Assembly: GCA_021463165.1 (NCBI GenBank) | Contig: JAJTWY010000014.1 | Location: 32,044-96,043, forward strand | Origin: Pyrinomonadaceae bacterium | GTDB lineage: Bacteria; Acidobacteriota; Blastocatellia; Pyrinomonadales; Pyrinomonadaceae | DNA: 64,000 bases | Direction: 5' to 3' | Shown: positions 43,680 to 52,147 of the stretch, in pieces | Numbering within the stretch: position 1 is the first letter of the stretch | How the letters are laid out: each line of letters starts with the position of its first letter | Program-made: the position numbers and the translations under genes | The notes under the pieces: generated by a model | Seen by the model: only the letters and a program-made list of their open reading frames with translations | The model's database searches: none | What the model was told of the DNA's origin: nothing

Positions 43680-44351
43680 GTGGGCGGGATCAAAGATCTT
43701 CTCGAAAACAACAAGCTCTGGTCAAGACGCGTCGCTGCCGACAACCCGAGCTTCTTTGCCGACCTCGCAGGCCAGCAGAATCCCGATTATCTTTGGATCG
43801 GATGTTCGGACAGCCGTGTTTCGGCGAATGTGATCGTCGATCTGGCACCGGGTGAGATATTCGTCCATCGAAACGTCGCCAACCTCGTCAATCACACCGA
43901 TATGAATTGCCTGTCGGTGATCCAGTTCGCTGTCGAAGTGCTTTGCGTAGAACACGTTATCGTTTGCGGCCATTACAATTGCGGGGGCGTGGTCGCGGCC
44001 GTTGATGAAGAGCGCCATGGCCTGATCGACAACTGGCTGAGGCACATCCGCGACACCGCAAATCTTCACGCCGCATTCCTCGAATCGATTGACGATCCGG
44101 CCAAGCGCATCGACAAACTTTGTGAACTGAACGTCGCCGAGCAGGTCGTGAACGTCGGTGAAACGACGATAGTGCTCGATGCATGGGATCGCGGGCAGGA
44201 ACTTTCGGTCCATGGCTGGATATATGGCCTCAAAGACGGCCAGATCCGCGATCTCGACATCTCGATCAGCGGTAATGACGATCTCAAGAATTTACGCGAC
44301 CGCTTGCTCTTCCATGACGAACGCCGTGGTGCGGTTCGCGCATCAAATTAG
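43680..44351 (+). CDS. can: Beta-class carbonic anhydrase
   Basis: 223 residues from a GTG at 43680. Interconverts CO2 and bicarbonate. Zinc ligands are Cys42 with Asp44 (IGCSDSRVSAN) and His98 with Cys101 (VCGHYNCGGVV). The GEIFVHRNVANLV and DNWLRHIRDTA segments are typical. Soluble and cytoplasmic. The gene ends eight bases before the exported ATP-grasp gene, so the two may be cotranscribed. Supplying bicarbonate for carboxylation or pH balance is the known family role. Confidence 0.93.
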   Translation: MGGIKDLLENNKLWSRRVAADNPSFFADLAGQQNPDYLWIGCSDSRVSANVIVDLAPGEIFVHRNVANLVNHTDMNCLSVIQFAVEVLCVEHVIVCGHYNCGGVVAAVDEERHGLIDNWLRHIRDTANLHAAFLESIDDPAKRIDKLCELNVAEQVVNVGETTIVLDAWDRGQELSVHGWIYGLKDGQIRDLDISISGNDDLKNLRDRLLFHDERRGAVRASN

Positions 44352-44358
44352 CTTCAGT

Positions 44359-46320
44359 ATGAGCCTGTTTACGGTTACTAAATTTGCAATCGTTTGTCTT
44401 TCAGCGATCGTTGGACTGGCAGGGGCAGGCAACGCACAGATGTCCCGAAAGCCGTCGCCGACCCGCGAACCTAAAGGTGTGATGGATCACAAACCGGATT
44501 CACCCCGGAACAGCCTGTCGCGGGTCGGGTCGCAGGCCGATTTCGACAAGATCCGACGGGTCTATCACCCGGATACGCCATACGCGATCCCGCACGCCAT
44601 GTTCGTGATCGACCGGCGGGCCAAGAACAAGGTATTTTTCGTCAACTCCCAGAAATTTCGCTTTCATAAGGACTTTCTACTTGCCACATATCTGGTGCCG
44701 CGCGGAGCCGATGTCTTCAAACCCATCTACGTCGACACCGACCGGAGATTCATCGTTGGAACCATCGCCTTCCAGAAGACCGTTGATAAGTTCACATGGG
44801 AATTGTGGGAAGGCGACCTCGCAACTGCCGAGATCATCAAGCAAGCCGACACGGCCATAAATAAAGCATTCTTTCAGAAGGTCTTCTTTAAGCCGAATTC
44901 GATCCGCCAGGAAGATGTAACGGCCGATCTCGGCATCGAGCGCGTCCTACAGGACGAACTCAATCGCAACCAGGCCTATCTCGCCCTCAACACAGGTTCA
45001 GCGGTCGGCCGTATTCACATCATCGACAAACTTGACGATACCGTCGAGATCGGCGACAACGAGATCATCGTGCTCAAGGAATTGCCGATCACGCTGCCGC
45101 CCGTTCGGGGCATCATTATCGCTAAACCGTCATCGCCCCTTTCGCATATCAATATTCTTGCGAAGGGTTGGAACGTGCCGAATGTGTATATCAAAGACGC
45201 CGACAGACTCTTTCGCGAATACGACACCTTCGTTTACAAGTTGGAGGCCAACCTGACCGACTATTCGCTGCGGCGGGCGTCAATGGACGAGGTTCGGGAA
45301 GAATTCATCTCCCCCGATCAGCAGATACCGCCTGCCGACCTAAAAACGACCAAGCTTACTGGCCTCGGTGAGATGAGGAAAAGTGACAGCATCCGGTTTG
45401 GATCAAAATCCGCAAATCTCGGTGAGATGATCTATCGCAAGATCAGCGGAATTGCGATCCCGGATGGATTTACGGTCCCGTTCTACTGGTACGACAAGTT
45501 CATGAAGGACAACGGATTCGACAAGATCATGGACGGGCTCAGCGAGGATCTCGATTTTGTCCACAACCCTCGCTACCGCAGGCAGAAGCTGGATGACTAC
45601 AGGGCTGCGATCCAGGGCGGCAAATTTGACCCAGAACTCCGCTCGGCTGTGATCCAAAAATGGAAGACGCAGCTTGCGGGAAAGCCGGTATTTATCCGCA
45701 GCTCTTCAAATTCGGAAGACCTGCCCAATTTCAGCGGCGCCGGGCTCTATTCGAGCGTACCGAACGTGATCGAAGAAGAGAAACTGATCGATGGCATCAA
45801 GCGCGTATGGGCATCGCTATGGAAGTTCGAGGCCTATGAAGCACGTGTACGCAACTACGTCAGCCAGCAGGATGTATATATGTCGGCTCTGATCCAAGTC
45901 GGGGTTGATATGGACAAGGGCGGCGTAATGATCACCAAAGACCCCTTTGATGAGCGAAATCGGAACGCGGTCTATATCAGCGCTGTCTGCGGCCATAATT
46001 CGAAGGTCGTGGACAACACGGGCATCCCCGAACAGATCCTGTTCAACCCCCGGTCGAATTCGGTTGTCGTCATGACCTTATCGCAGCAGGAAAATGCTCT
46101 CGCGTTTGATGAGGACGGCGATCTAAAGGAAACTGTCGATCGCTGCGCGGCTGCTCAGAAGCGTGTACTCACAGATCTGCAGGCCCGCAACCTTGCCAAG
46201 GCCGCGATAAAGATCCGTACGGCATTCGGCGGAAAGGCCGAACAGGACATAGAATGGGGAATACTGAACGGAAAGATCTATGTCGTCCAGTCACGTCCTT
46301 ATATCGATAAGACCAGGTAG
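44359..46320 (+). CDS. Signal-peptide-bearing PEP-synthase/PPDK-like ATP-grasp protein
   Basis: 653 residues from the ATG at 44359, seven bases after the carbonic-anhydrase stop. The start is a signal peptide (FAIVCLSAIVGLAGAGNAQ), so export is predicted. Domain order is unusual: a phosphohistidine-swivel-like segment near residue 264 (AKPSSPLSHINILAKGWNVPNV, with the SH His) comes first, then an ATP-grasp domain (about 347-650: RFGSKSANLGEM, FIRSSSNSEDLPNFSGAG, GVMITKDPFD, DIEWGILNGKIYVVQSRP). In PPDK and PEP synthase the ATP-grasp comes first. It may phosphorylate a small molecule or glucan-like substrate, like a dikinase. ATP is not normally found outside the membrane, so either the signal is a membrane anchor or the protein acts unusually. 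Function unproven. Confidence 0.8.
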   Translation: MSLFTVTKFAIVCLSAIVGLAGAGNAQMSRKPSPTREPKGVMDHKPDSPRNSLSRVGSQADFDKIRRVYHPDTPYAIPHAMFVIDRRAKNKVFFVNSQKFRFHKDFLLATYLVPRGADVFKPIYVDTDRRFIVGTIAFQKTVDKFTWELWEGDLATAEIIKQADTAINKAFFQKVFFKPNSIRQEDVTADLGIERVLQDELNRNQAYLALNTGSAVGRIHIIDKLDDTVEIGDNEIIVLKELPITLPPVRGIIIAKPSSPLSHINILAKGWNVPNVYIKDADRLFREYDTFVYKLEANLTDYSLRRASMDEVREEFISPDQQIPPADLKTTKLTGLGEMRKSDSIRFGSKSANLGEMIYRKISGIAIPDGFTVPFYWYDKFMKDNGFDKIMDGLSEDLDFVHNPRYRRQKLDDYRAAIQGGKFDPELRSAVIQKWKTQLAGKPVFIRSSSNSEDLPNFSGAGLYSSVPNVIEEEKLIDGIKRVWASLWKFEAYEARVRNYVSQQDVYMSALIQVGVDMDKGGVMITKDPFDERNRNAVYISAVCGHNSKVVDNTGIPEQILFNPRSNSVVVMTLSQQENALAFDEDGDLKETVDRCAAAQKRVLTDLQARNLAKAAIKIRTAFGGKAEQDIEWGILNGKIYVVQSRPYIDKTR

Positions 46321-46331
46321 AATTGATCCCT

Positions 46332-46841
46332 ATGTATAAGATAGTAGCCGTATTCTTTGCCCTGACGTTTTTTATCGCCTGCAACGATGCCGCCAAGCCG
46401 ATAGCGCAGAGCAATTCGCCTGCGTCATCGACACCGGATAAGTCGCAAACCGCCATTGCCCATTCGTCGGACAAAAAGGCTCCGGCGGTACCCAACCAAC
46501 CCTCGACGGGCAGTAAATGGACTGCGAGCGGCGACCCGATCGATACAACAAAATTGGATGCAGCGATCACAAAAGCTCAAAAAGCCGCGTCGGATAAGCC
46601 GAATGATCCGTCGGCAAAGAAAGCCCTCGCAACCGCCTACTATGAACGCGGCGTCGCGCTGACCGATGCCCGGCAATACGCGTCAGCTCTCGGCGATTAT
46701 CGCAAGGCGGTCAAGAATGACCCGTCGAACACCGAAGCCAAAGAATGGATCGACAAGATCACGATGATCTACGACAGCCTTGGGCGTCAGGCTCCGAAAG
46801 AAGGCGAAGAGCCTCCGCCGTTGCCTATGAAAAAGACGTAG
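46332..46841 (+). CDS. TPR lipoprotein
   Basis: 169 residues from the ATG at 46332; an in-frame TTG lies nine bases earlier. Lipobox LTFFIAC near residues 14-20 gives a lipidated Cys. A Ser/Pro/Lys linker is followed by one to two TPR units (AKKALATAYYERGVALTDARQYASALGDYRKAVKNDPSNTEA). It starts 11 bp after the exported ATP-grasp gene and may be its membrane partner. Function unknown. Confidence 0.78.
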   Translation: MYKIVAVFFALTFFIACNDAAKPIAQSNSPASSTPDKSQTAIAHSSDKKAPAVPNQPSTGSKWTASGDPIDTTKLDAAITKAQKAASDKPNDPSAKKALATAYYERGVALTDARQYASALGDYRKAVKNDPSNTEAKEWIDKITMIYDSLGRQAPKEGEEPPPLPMKKT

Positions 46842-46987
46842 CGCGACAGCGCTGCTGATCAGTTGTTAGGGCAGTGGTCGCGAACTCCGGAGTGGGCCCC
46901 AACTAGACAAACAAAGCCCTATCTCACTAAACTATGTCTTTTGTTTAACGCAAGGACGGCTCACAGGAGCAGCAACATTTTGGTTTT

Positions 46988-47551
46988 ATGGCAATTTCTG
47001 CAAACGATATAAGAAAAGGAATGGTGATCCTTCACGAAGGCTCACCCGTCAAGGTGATGGATTTCCACCATCACACTCCCGGAAATCTGCGGGCAATGGT
47101 ACAGGCGCGGCTTCGCAATCTGCTCACTGGCAACTCCTTCGAGTTTCGCTTCCGTTCGAACGATACGCTTGAACGGGTTGTTCTCGAACAGCAAAAGATG
47201 GAGTACCTGTATTCGGACGGAAGTCATCACCATTTCATGAACAATCAGAACTACGAGCAGGTCGCCCTGACCGAGGAAGAACTCGGCGACGCCGCGCAGT
47301 GGCTGATGCCCAACCTTACTATCGAAGTAGAGTTCTATAACGGCACGCCGATCGGTGTTACTCTGCCGATGTCGATGGAGTTGACAGTTACCGATACTGA
47401 ACCGGTCCTCAAGGGTGCAACGGCTTCCAACTCGAACAAGCCGGCGACCCTCGAGAACGGCGTTTCTATCTCGGTCCCGCCATTTATCGTGGTGGGTGAG
47501 AAGATCCGCGTCAACCCGGCCGAATCAAAGTATATCGAACGCGTGAAATAG
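46988..47551 (+). CDS. efp: Elongation factor P
   Basis: 187 residues. Relieves ribosome stalling at poly-proline. Full three-domain fold with YSDGSHHHFMNNQNYEQV, LPMSMELTVTDTEPVLKG and the C-terminal VGEKIRVNPAESKYIERVK. The tip loop that touches the tRNA CCA end reads HTPGNLRAM: the residue after Pro-Gly is Asn33, where Escherichia-type EF-P has modified Lys34 and Pseudomonas-type has Arg32. So neither EpmA nor EarP type modification is expected at this place. Many proteins here have Pro-rich linkers, so it has clear clients. Followed by a palindrome and then waaA. Confidence 0.94.
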   Translation: MAISANDIRKGMVILHEGSPVKVMDFHHHTPGNLRAMVQARLRNLLTGNSFEFRFRSNDTLERVVLEQQKMEYLYSDGSHHHFMNNQNYEQVALTEEELGDAAQWLMPNLTIEVEFYNGTPIGVTLPMSMELTVTDTEPVLKGATASNSNKPATLENGVSISVPPFIVVGEKIRVNPAESKYIERVK

Positions 47552-47561
47552 CGTTTGTGCA

Positions 47562-47625
47562 GTCAAAAGTAAAAGGTCAAAAGTCAAAACCGCGGACTTT
47601 TTACTTTTTACTTTTTACTTTTGAC
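47562..47625. repeat. AT-rich palindrome filling the efp-waaA junction
   Basis: Opens with GTCAAAAGTAAAAGGTCAAAAGT and closes with three ACTTTTT units plus ACTTTTGAC, so the arms are near reverse complements around a CCGCGG core. It occupies nearly all of the 75-bp gap. The waaA ATG (47627) follows one base after it and has no Shine-Dalgarno site. The RNA would form a long AU-rich hairpin. Confidence 0.8.
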
Positions 47626-47626
47626 C

Positions 47627-48934
47627 ATGTTCATTCTCTACAGCATCCTGTTAACGCTCGCCTCGATCATTCTCCTGCCGAGGTTCGTCTTCGATGCGAT
47701 ATTCAAGGGGAAGTATGCGGCCGGGTTCAAGCAGCGTCTCGGTTTTGTACCGAGGCTGCGACCGGACGGCCGCAAGGTCGTCTGGCTCCACTGCGTCTCC
47801 GTTGGCGAGGCCAATGCCGCACGCCCGCTCGCCCAGACTATAAAGGCCAGGTTTCCGAACATACGGCTTATCGTCTCCACCACAACACGAACCGGCCAGA
47901 ACCTCGCGAAAACGATCTTTGCCGACACGGCCGAACTGATCTTCTATTTCCCTTTCGACTGGCGCTCAACGGTGCGGCGGTCCCTCCGCCGGCTTTCGCC
48001 GTCGGTCGTGCTGCTGATGGAGACGGAGATCTGGTTCAACTTCATTCGCGAGGCCAGCAAAAATAAGACCCGACTCGCGATCGTCAATGGCCGGGTTTCC
48101 GAGCGTTCGTTCAAAAGGTTTGGGATCGTAAAAGGTTTTGTAAAAAGGGTGTTGGGCTATTTGGATCTTGCCTTGATGCAAGAGAATGCCGATGCTACCC
48201 GCCTGATGGCTCTCGGAATAAGGGCAAGCAAGGTCCGGGTCACGGGCAATCTGAAGTTCGATCACGATCTCGACGAATCCGAAACTGCATTTACATCAGA
48301 GCTTCGCGAGCGTTTCCGCATCTCATCAGATGCCCCGCTTATCGTCGCGGCAAGCACTCACGAACCAGAGGAAAAGATCGTACTGGATGCGTTCAAAGAA
48401 TGCTGGAAATCGGCGGGTTCGCGGCTTCCGCGGCTGATGATCGCCCCGCGCCATCCCGAGCGGTTCAATGCCGTTGCCGATCAGATCCGAGGCTCCGGAT
48501 TCGCGTGGACGCGAAGGTCCGACCCAGTGTCGGCAAGGGATTCCGAGGCCGAGGTGATCCTGCTAGACAGCATCGGTGAACTGCGATCGGCCTATCCGTT
48601 GGCCGAGGTCGTCTTCGTTGGCGGAAGCCTGATTCCGCACGGCGGGCAGAGCGTATTCGAGCCTGCCGCCGCCGGCAAAGCGATGATCACCGGCCCGCAC
48701 ACCGCCAATTTTTCGGCGGCAGTAAAGGAATTTCTCGAAAGGGACGCACTAGTGCAAATTGCCGACGGAAGCGATGCGAAGATGGCCGCAGAACTTGTCG
48801 CGGCGATCCGGGAGATACTTTCCGACCAGGCCCGGCTCACATCGCTCGGATCGGGCGCATTGGCCGTCATGGTACACAATAGAGGAGCCGTAGATCGCAC
48901 GATCGAGTATCTGAACCCGTTCCTACGGGGCTAA
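47627..48934 (+). CDS. waaA: Kdo transferase (3-deoxy-D-manno-octulosonic-acid transferase)
   Basis: 435 residues from the ATG at 47627. Adds Kdo to lipid A at the inner membrane; shows that the cell makes LPS. N-terminal membrane anchor (ILYSILLTLASIILLP). GT-B fold marks: WLHCVSVGEANAARPLA, LIVSTTTRTGQNLA, LMETEIWFNFI, IVNGRVSERSFKRF, VTGNLKFD, and the C-terminal sugar-nucleotide site FVGGSLIPHGGQSVFEPAAAG. Length and motifs are complete. The downstream GT2 gene starts eight bases after the stop. Confidence 0.94.
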   Translation: MFILYSILLTLASIILLPRFVFDAIFKGKYAAGFKQRLGFVPRLRPDGRKVVWLHCVSVGEANAARPLAQTIKARFPNIRLIVSTTTRTGQNLAKTIFADTAELIFYFPFDWRSTVRRSLRRLSPSVVLLMETEIWFNFIREASKNKTRLAIVNGRVSERSFKRFGIVKGFVKRVLGYLDLALMQENADATRLMALGIRASKVRVTGNLKFDHDLDESETAFTSELRERFRISSDAPLIVAASTHEPEEKIVLDAFKECWKSAGSRLPRLMIAPRHPERFNAVADQIRGSGFAWTRRSDPVSARDSEAEVILLDSIGELRSAYPLAEVVFVGGSLIPHGGQSVFEPAAAGKAMITGPHTANFSAAVKEFLERDALVQIADGSDAKMAAELVAAIREILSDQARLTSLGSGALAVMVHNRGAVDRTIEYLNPFLRG

Positions 48935-48941
48935 GAACCGG

Positions 48942-50138
48942 ATGACAGCCGTCTTTTGTGTATTTGCCGGATTGCTCGTGCTGCTCAGTCTCCACTCGCT
49001 GAGGGGCGGGATCCGCTTCTTCAGCTATTGCCGGCGATCAGTAAACTCAGAACCGCCCGCGAATACACCCTTTGTCAGCGTAATAGTGCCCTGCCGCGGC
49101 CTTGAGGACGGGCTTTCGGGCAATTTGTCTTCGCTTTTTAGATTCGATTATCCGGAATACGAGATCGTCTTTGTGATCGATGATGCAGCGGATCCGGCCA
49201 GATCGACGATAGAAAACTTGATGGCCGCCGGCGACCGTCCGGCAAGGCTGGTCGTCGCCGAAAAGGCGATCAGCTCGAGCCAAAAGGTCGAGAATCTCCG
49301 TGAAGCTGTTCTTCACATCTCAGAAAGGTCGATGGCCTTTGTTTTCTACGATTCTGACGCGCGGCCGCCCTCGGGATCGCTCAGGCATCTTGTTGCCGCT
49401 CTCCATGATGAAAAGGTCGGCGCCGCGACCGGCTACAGATGGTTCCTTTCCAAGAGGCCGACTTTGGCAACCGAGCTGAGATCGGCATGGAACGCCTCGA
49501 TCGCGTCGGCACTCGGCCCGAATACGCATTCGAATTTCTGCTGGGGCGGCTCGATGGCCATTCGACGCGACACGTTTGACCGGCTCGGGATCCGGGATAG
49601 CTGGGCGGGCACGCTCTCAGATGATTTTGCGGTAACCAGGGCTATAAAGGCCGCCGGGCTTGATATCGCCTTCGTTCCAAAGGCGCTTACGGCCACCTTC
49701 GGAAGGTGTACATTTGCCGAACTGCTCGAGTTTACGACCCGCCAAATGAAGATCACCAGAACCTACGCACGCGGACTTTGGCTTCTTTCGTTCTTTGGAT
49801 CGGCGCTGTTCTGCGCGGTCATGCTCGCAGCGATCGTGCTGCTATTCACTGCAAAACCATTGGGCCTCACCTTCAACGCCGCATCAGCAACACTATTCGC
49901 GATCTCGATCTGCAGTACGGCCAAGGCATGGCTTCGGCTTAAAGCTGTTTCGTTCGTCTTGACCGATCACCGTGATGCGGTCGAGCGGCAGTTCTGGAGC
50001 CAGAATACGCTTTGGGCGCTTACGCCTGCCGTGTTTCTTTACAACTCGATCGCGGCTGCCATTTCGCGGCGGATCACGTGGCGAGGCACGTCCTACATAT
50101 TGAAATCCCCGACCGAAACTGTCATTATTGCGGATTAG
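48942..50138 (+). CDS. Membrane family 2/21 glycosyltransferase
   Basis: 398 residues. N-terminal membrane helix (MTAVFCVFAGLLVLLSLHSL), GT-A domain with VSVIVPCRGLEDGLSGNL, VFVIDDAADPA, a DxD metal site in FVFYDSDARPP, GTLSDDFAVTR, and three or more membrane helices after residue 270. The layout is that of ceramide glucosyltransferase-like/HpnI-like enzymes, though QxxRW is not intact (RQMKITR). It probably adds a sugar to a lipid. It sits between waaA and the ATP-synthase F0 genes, eight bases from waaA, so an LPS or glycolipid role fits. Substrate unknown. Confidence 0.84.
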   Translation: MTAVFCVFAGLLVLLSLHSLRGGIRFFSYCRRSVNSEPPANTPFVSVIVPCRGLEDGLSGNLSSLFRFDYPEYEIVFVIDDAADPARSTIENLMAAGDRPARLVVAEKAISSSQKVENLREAVLHISERSMAFVFYDSDARPPSGSLRHLVAALHDEKVGAATGYRWFLSKRPTLATELRSAWNASIASALGPNTHSNFCWGGSMAIRRDTFDRLGIRDSWAGTLSDDFAVTRAIKAAGLDIAFVPKALTATFGRCTFAELLEFTTRQMKITRTYARGLWLLSFFGSALFCAVMLAAIVLLFTAKPLGLTFNAASATLFAISICSTAKAWLRLKAVSFVLTDHRDAVERQFWSQNTLWALTPAVFLYNSIAAAISRRITWRGTSYILKSPTETVIIAD

Positions 50139-50144
50139 GCAGTG

Positions 50145-50597
50145 ATGACCGAAGAGAAGATCGCACAGCAGCAGCCTACGAGTCCATACGACCTCTGGCC
50201 GGATGATCCGGCAGATCGGGAACCGGCCGTGGTGTCGCCATTCGAAACGACCCCGGTCGATCCGTTCGCACCTCCGGTGAATGATCAACCGCCGTTCGAG
50301 ACTCCCTTTGTCGCGTTTTCCTACACCCCGGAGCCAGTCGAGGAAACGGTCAGAAAAAGCGGCCTGGCATGGTCGGCCGGCATCGCGTTCTTTGGTTCCG
50401 TCGCCTTCATGCTTTTCATCGGTTGGCTCGCAGACCTTCTATTTGGAAGCTCGCCTTGGGGAATAGTCATCGGCATTGTCCTGGGAGCCGTCATTGGTTT
50501 TATGCAGTTCTTCCGGATCTCATCTCAGATCTTCAATACCAAGAAAGACCTCCCCCAACAACGCCCCCTGCTTTCCCGCGCCGAGGACGACAAATAG
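50145..50597 (+). CDS. AtpZ/AtpI-family membrane protein
   Basis: 150 residues. An acidic, Pro-rich N-terminal half (about 70 residues) then two membrane helices (GIAFFGSVAFMLFIGWLADLLFG, GIVIGIVLGAVIGFMQFF). Such proteins sit before atpB in many bacteria and are linked to c-ring assembly or Mg/Ca import for the ATP synthase. The long N-terminal extension is unusual. It starts seven bases after the GT2 stop and leads into atpI, atpB and atpE. Confidence 0.75.
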   Translation: MTEEKIAQQQPTSPYDLWPDDPADREPAVVSPFETTPVDPFAPPVNDQPPFETPFVAFSYTPEPVEETVRKSGLAWSAGIAFFGSVAFMLFIGWLADLLFGSSPWGIVIGIVLGAVIGFMQFFRISSQIFNTKKDLPQQRPLLSRAEDDK

Positions 50598-50648
50598 CCG
50601 CTCGCTTTTGAGTTTTGCCTCGAACAACGATAAGATGTAAGTTTCGCA

Positions 50649-51056
50649 ATGAGCGAAGACTTTGATCTTTCGACAACTGACGAGCAGCCGCGGCCTATCC
50701 GTGCCCGGGGCATTCTCATCGCAATGTCATTTATCGTTATCGCGATGGCCATCGCGGGAGCTGTCTATGGCGGAAGGCAATTTGCATTCGGCGTGATCTT
50801 CGGCGGCATTCTGTCGTTCGTGAACTTTGTATGGCTTGACCGGTCAACAAAGGCGATCTTTCGTGAGAACGCAACAACATCAGCCGCCGTCCTGGCGCTG
50901 AAGTATATTCTGCGTTATGCGGCACTCGGAACGGTGATCTGGCTGGTTCATATTACCGGAGCTTTTCCCGTCGCGGCAGTGATACTTGGGCTTGGGACAT
51001 TTGCGTTTGCGGTGGTCGTTCAGGGGTTGAAGAATATTTTTACGAGCACTTTTTAG
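50649..51056 (+). CDS. atpI: ATP synthase subunit I-like membrane protein
   Basis: 135 residues. Short cytoplasmic start, then four membrane helices (ILIAMSFIVIAMAIAGAVYG, FAFGVIFGGILSFVNFVWL, ALKYILRYAALGTVIWLVHI, VILGLGTFAFAVVVQGL). Matches ATP synthase protein I, which helps assemble the c-ring, and lies directly before atpB. Confidence 0.78.
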   Translation: MSEDFDLSTTDEQPRPIRARGILIAMSFIVIAMAIAGAVYGGRQFAFGVIFGGILSFVNFVWLDRSTKAIFRENATTSAAVLALKYILRYAALGTVIWLVHITGAFPVAAVILGLGTFAFAVVVQGLKNIFTSTF

Positions 51057-51069
51057 AAGGGATTTTAAG

Positions 51070-51969
51070 ATGCTTTTATTAGCGGAAGGCGGCCATCACG
51101 TTCCATTGATCGTTGAGTTCATCAACCACTATCTTGGTACGCCCGTATATAACTTTCAGAAGGCGTACACGGAGCCTTTGTGGAACAAGTACGTGTTCTC
51201 ACACTTTGGCACAACGGCCGAAAAGGCCTTCGGCCCGTACACCGTCGAGAACGCGATCCCCTGGTACACGATCATGTTCGTGATCGCCTGCATTCTGACG
51301 GTGATCATTGTCAGTCTGTTGAAGGGCAAACTCTCGTCGGACGACCCAAAAGAAGGGCAGCTTACGCTTGAGGCCGGATATCTCGCGGTGAAGGACATGA
51401 TCTCAAGCATCATCGGCGATCACGGTGCGCGCCACTTCCCGGTCGTTGCAACCTTCGGGATCTTGATCCTCGTTTCGAACCTGATGGGCCAGTTTCCCCT
51501 TTTCATGTCGCCGACAGCCTCGGTGAATGTGACCTTTGCCCTCGGGATCTCGTCGTTTGTTTATTACAACTACATAGGTATCAGCGAGAACGGACTTTTC
51601 GGCCATATCAAGCACTTTGCCGGGCCCAAGCTGCCGGCGCTGATGCTGCCGATCACGGCCCTGATCTTTTTCATCGAACTGATAAGTAATTCGATCCGCC
51701 CGTTCACACTCGGCGTGCGACTGTTCGCCAATCTATACGCCGATGAGCAGGTGTTCATGCAGATCACGAATCTTGCGCCGCCGTTCACACACTTTATCGT
51801 ACCGCTTGTGCTTACACTGCTCGGAGTTTTCGTTGCGTTTGTGCAGGCTTTTGTCTTTACCCTGCTCTCGATGATATATATCGGCGAGGTTTCGCATGCT
51901 CCGCATGACCATCATGAGGACGAGCACGTCGAGGGCCACACCGAGGCCGTGGCGGCCCCGGCAGTTTAG
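51070..51969 (+). CDS. atpB: ATP synthase F0 subunit a
   Basis: 299 residues. Ion channel half of the F0 stator. The essential arginine (about residue 217) lies in TLGVRLFANLYADEQ, and the later helix has FIVPLVLTLLGVFVAFVQAFVFTLLSMIY. The extended N-terminus with a membrane helix (MFVIACILTVIIVSLL) and His-rich C-terminus (HAPHDHHEDEHVEGHTE) are family variations. It sits between atpI and atpE. The b, delta and F1 subunits are not in this window. Confidence 0.93.
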   Translation: MLLLAEGGHHVPLIVEFINHYLGTPVYNFQKAYTEPLWNKYVFSHFGTTAEKAFGPYTVENAIPWYTIMFVIACILTVIIVSLLKGKLSSDDPKEGQLTLEAGYLAVKDMISSIIGDHGARHFPVVATFGILILVSNLMGQFPLFMSPTASVNVTFALGISSFVYYNYIGISENGLFGHIKHFAGPKLPALMLPITALIFFIELISNSIRPFTLGVRLFANLYADEQVFMQITNLAPPFTHFIVPLVLTLLGVFVAFVQAFVFTLLSMIYIGEVSHAPHDHHEDEHVEGHTEAVAAPAV

Positions 51970-52048
51970 GCACCATTTAGGATCTGTCGCCAATGGCGGC
52001 AAGAGTTGGAAGAAGCGTTAGATAGCATATGCCCGCACGCTACAGGCG

Positions 52049-52080
52049 GCGTGGACTCTTTGGGAGTATAAAATCCACGC
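52049..52080 (+). other. Small hairpin between atpB and atpE
   Basis: 7-bp inverted repeat GCGTGGA/TCCACGC (52049-52055 and 52074-52080) around an 18-base loop, in the 178-bp gap before atpE. There is no T-run, so it is not a clear terminator. It might tune mRNA stability or help the high translation of subunit c. Confidence 0.4.
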
Positions 52081-52133
52081 AATACCGGAAGCGAGGCGAA
52101 CTCATACAAGCAACGCTCTTCCTTTAGAAAACA

Positions 52134-52142
52134 AAAGGAGAA
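52134..52142 (+). promoter_or_regulatory. Strong Shine-Dalgarno site of atpE
   Basis: AAAGGAG, seven bases before the ATG at 52148. One of the best ribosome sites in the window, fitting the many copies of subunit c needed per ring. Confidence 0.75.
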
Positions 52143-52147
52143 TACAA

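Noticed and set aside
44179..44358. Longer start of the ATP-grasp protein inside the carbonic-anhydrase gene
   Set aside because: It would overlap can by about 170 bases; the signal peptide starts at 44359.
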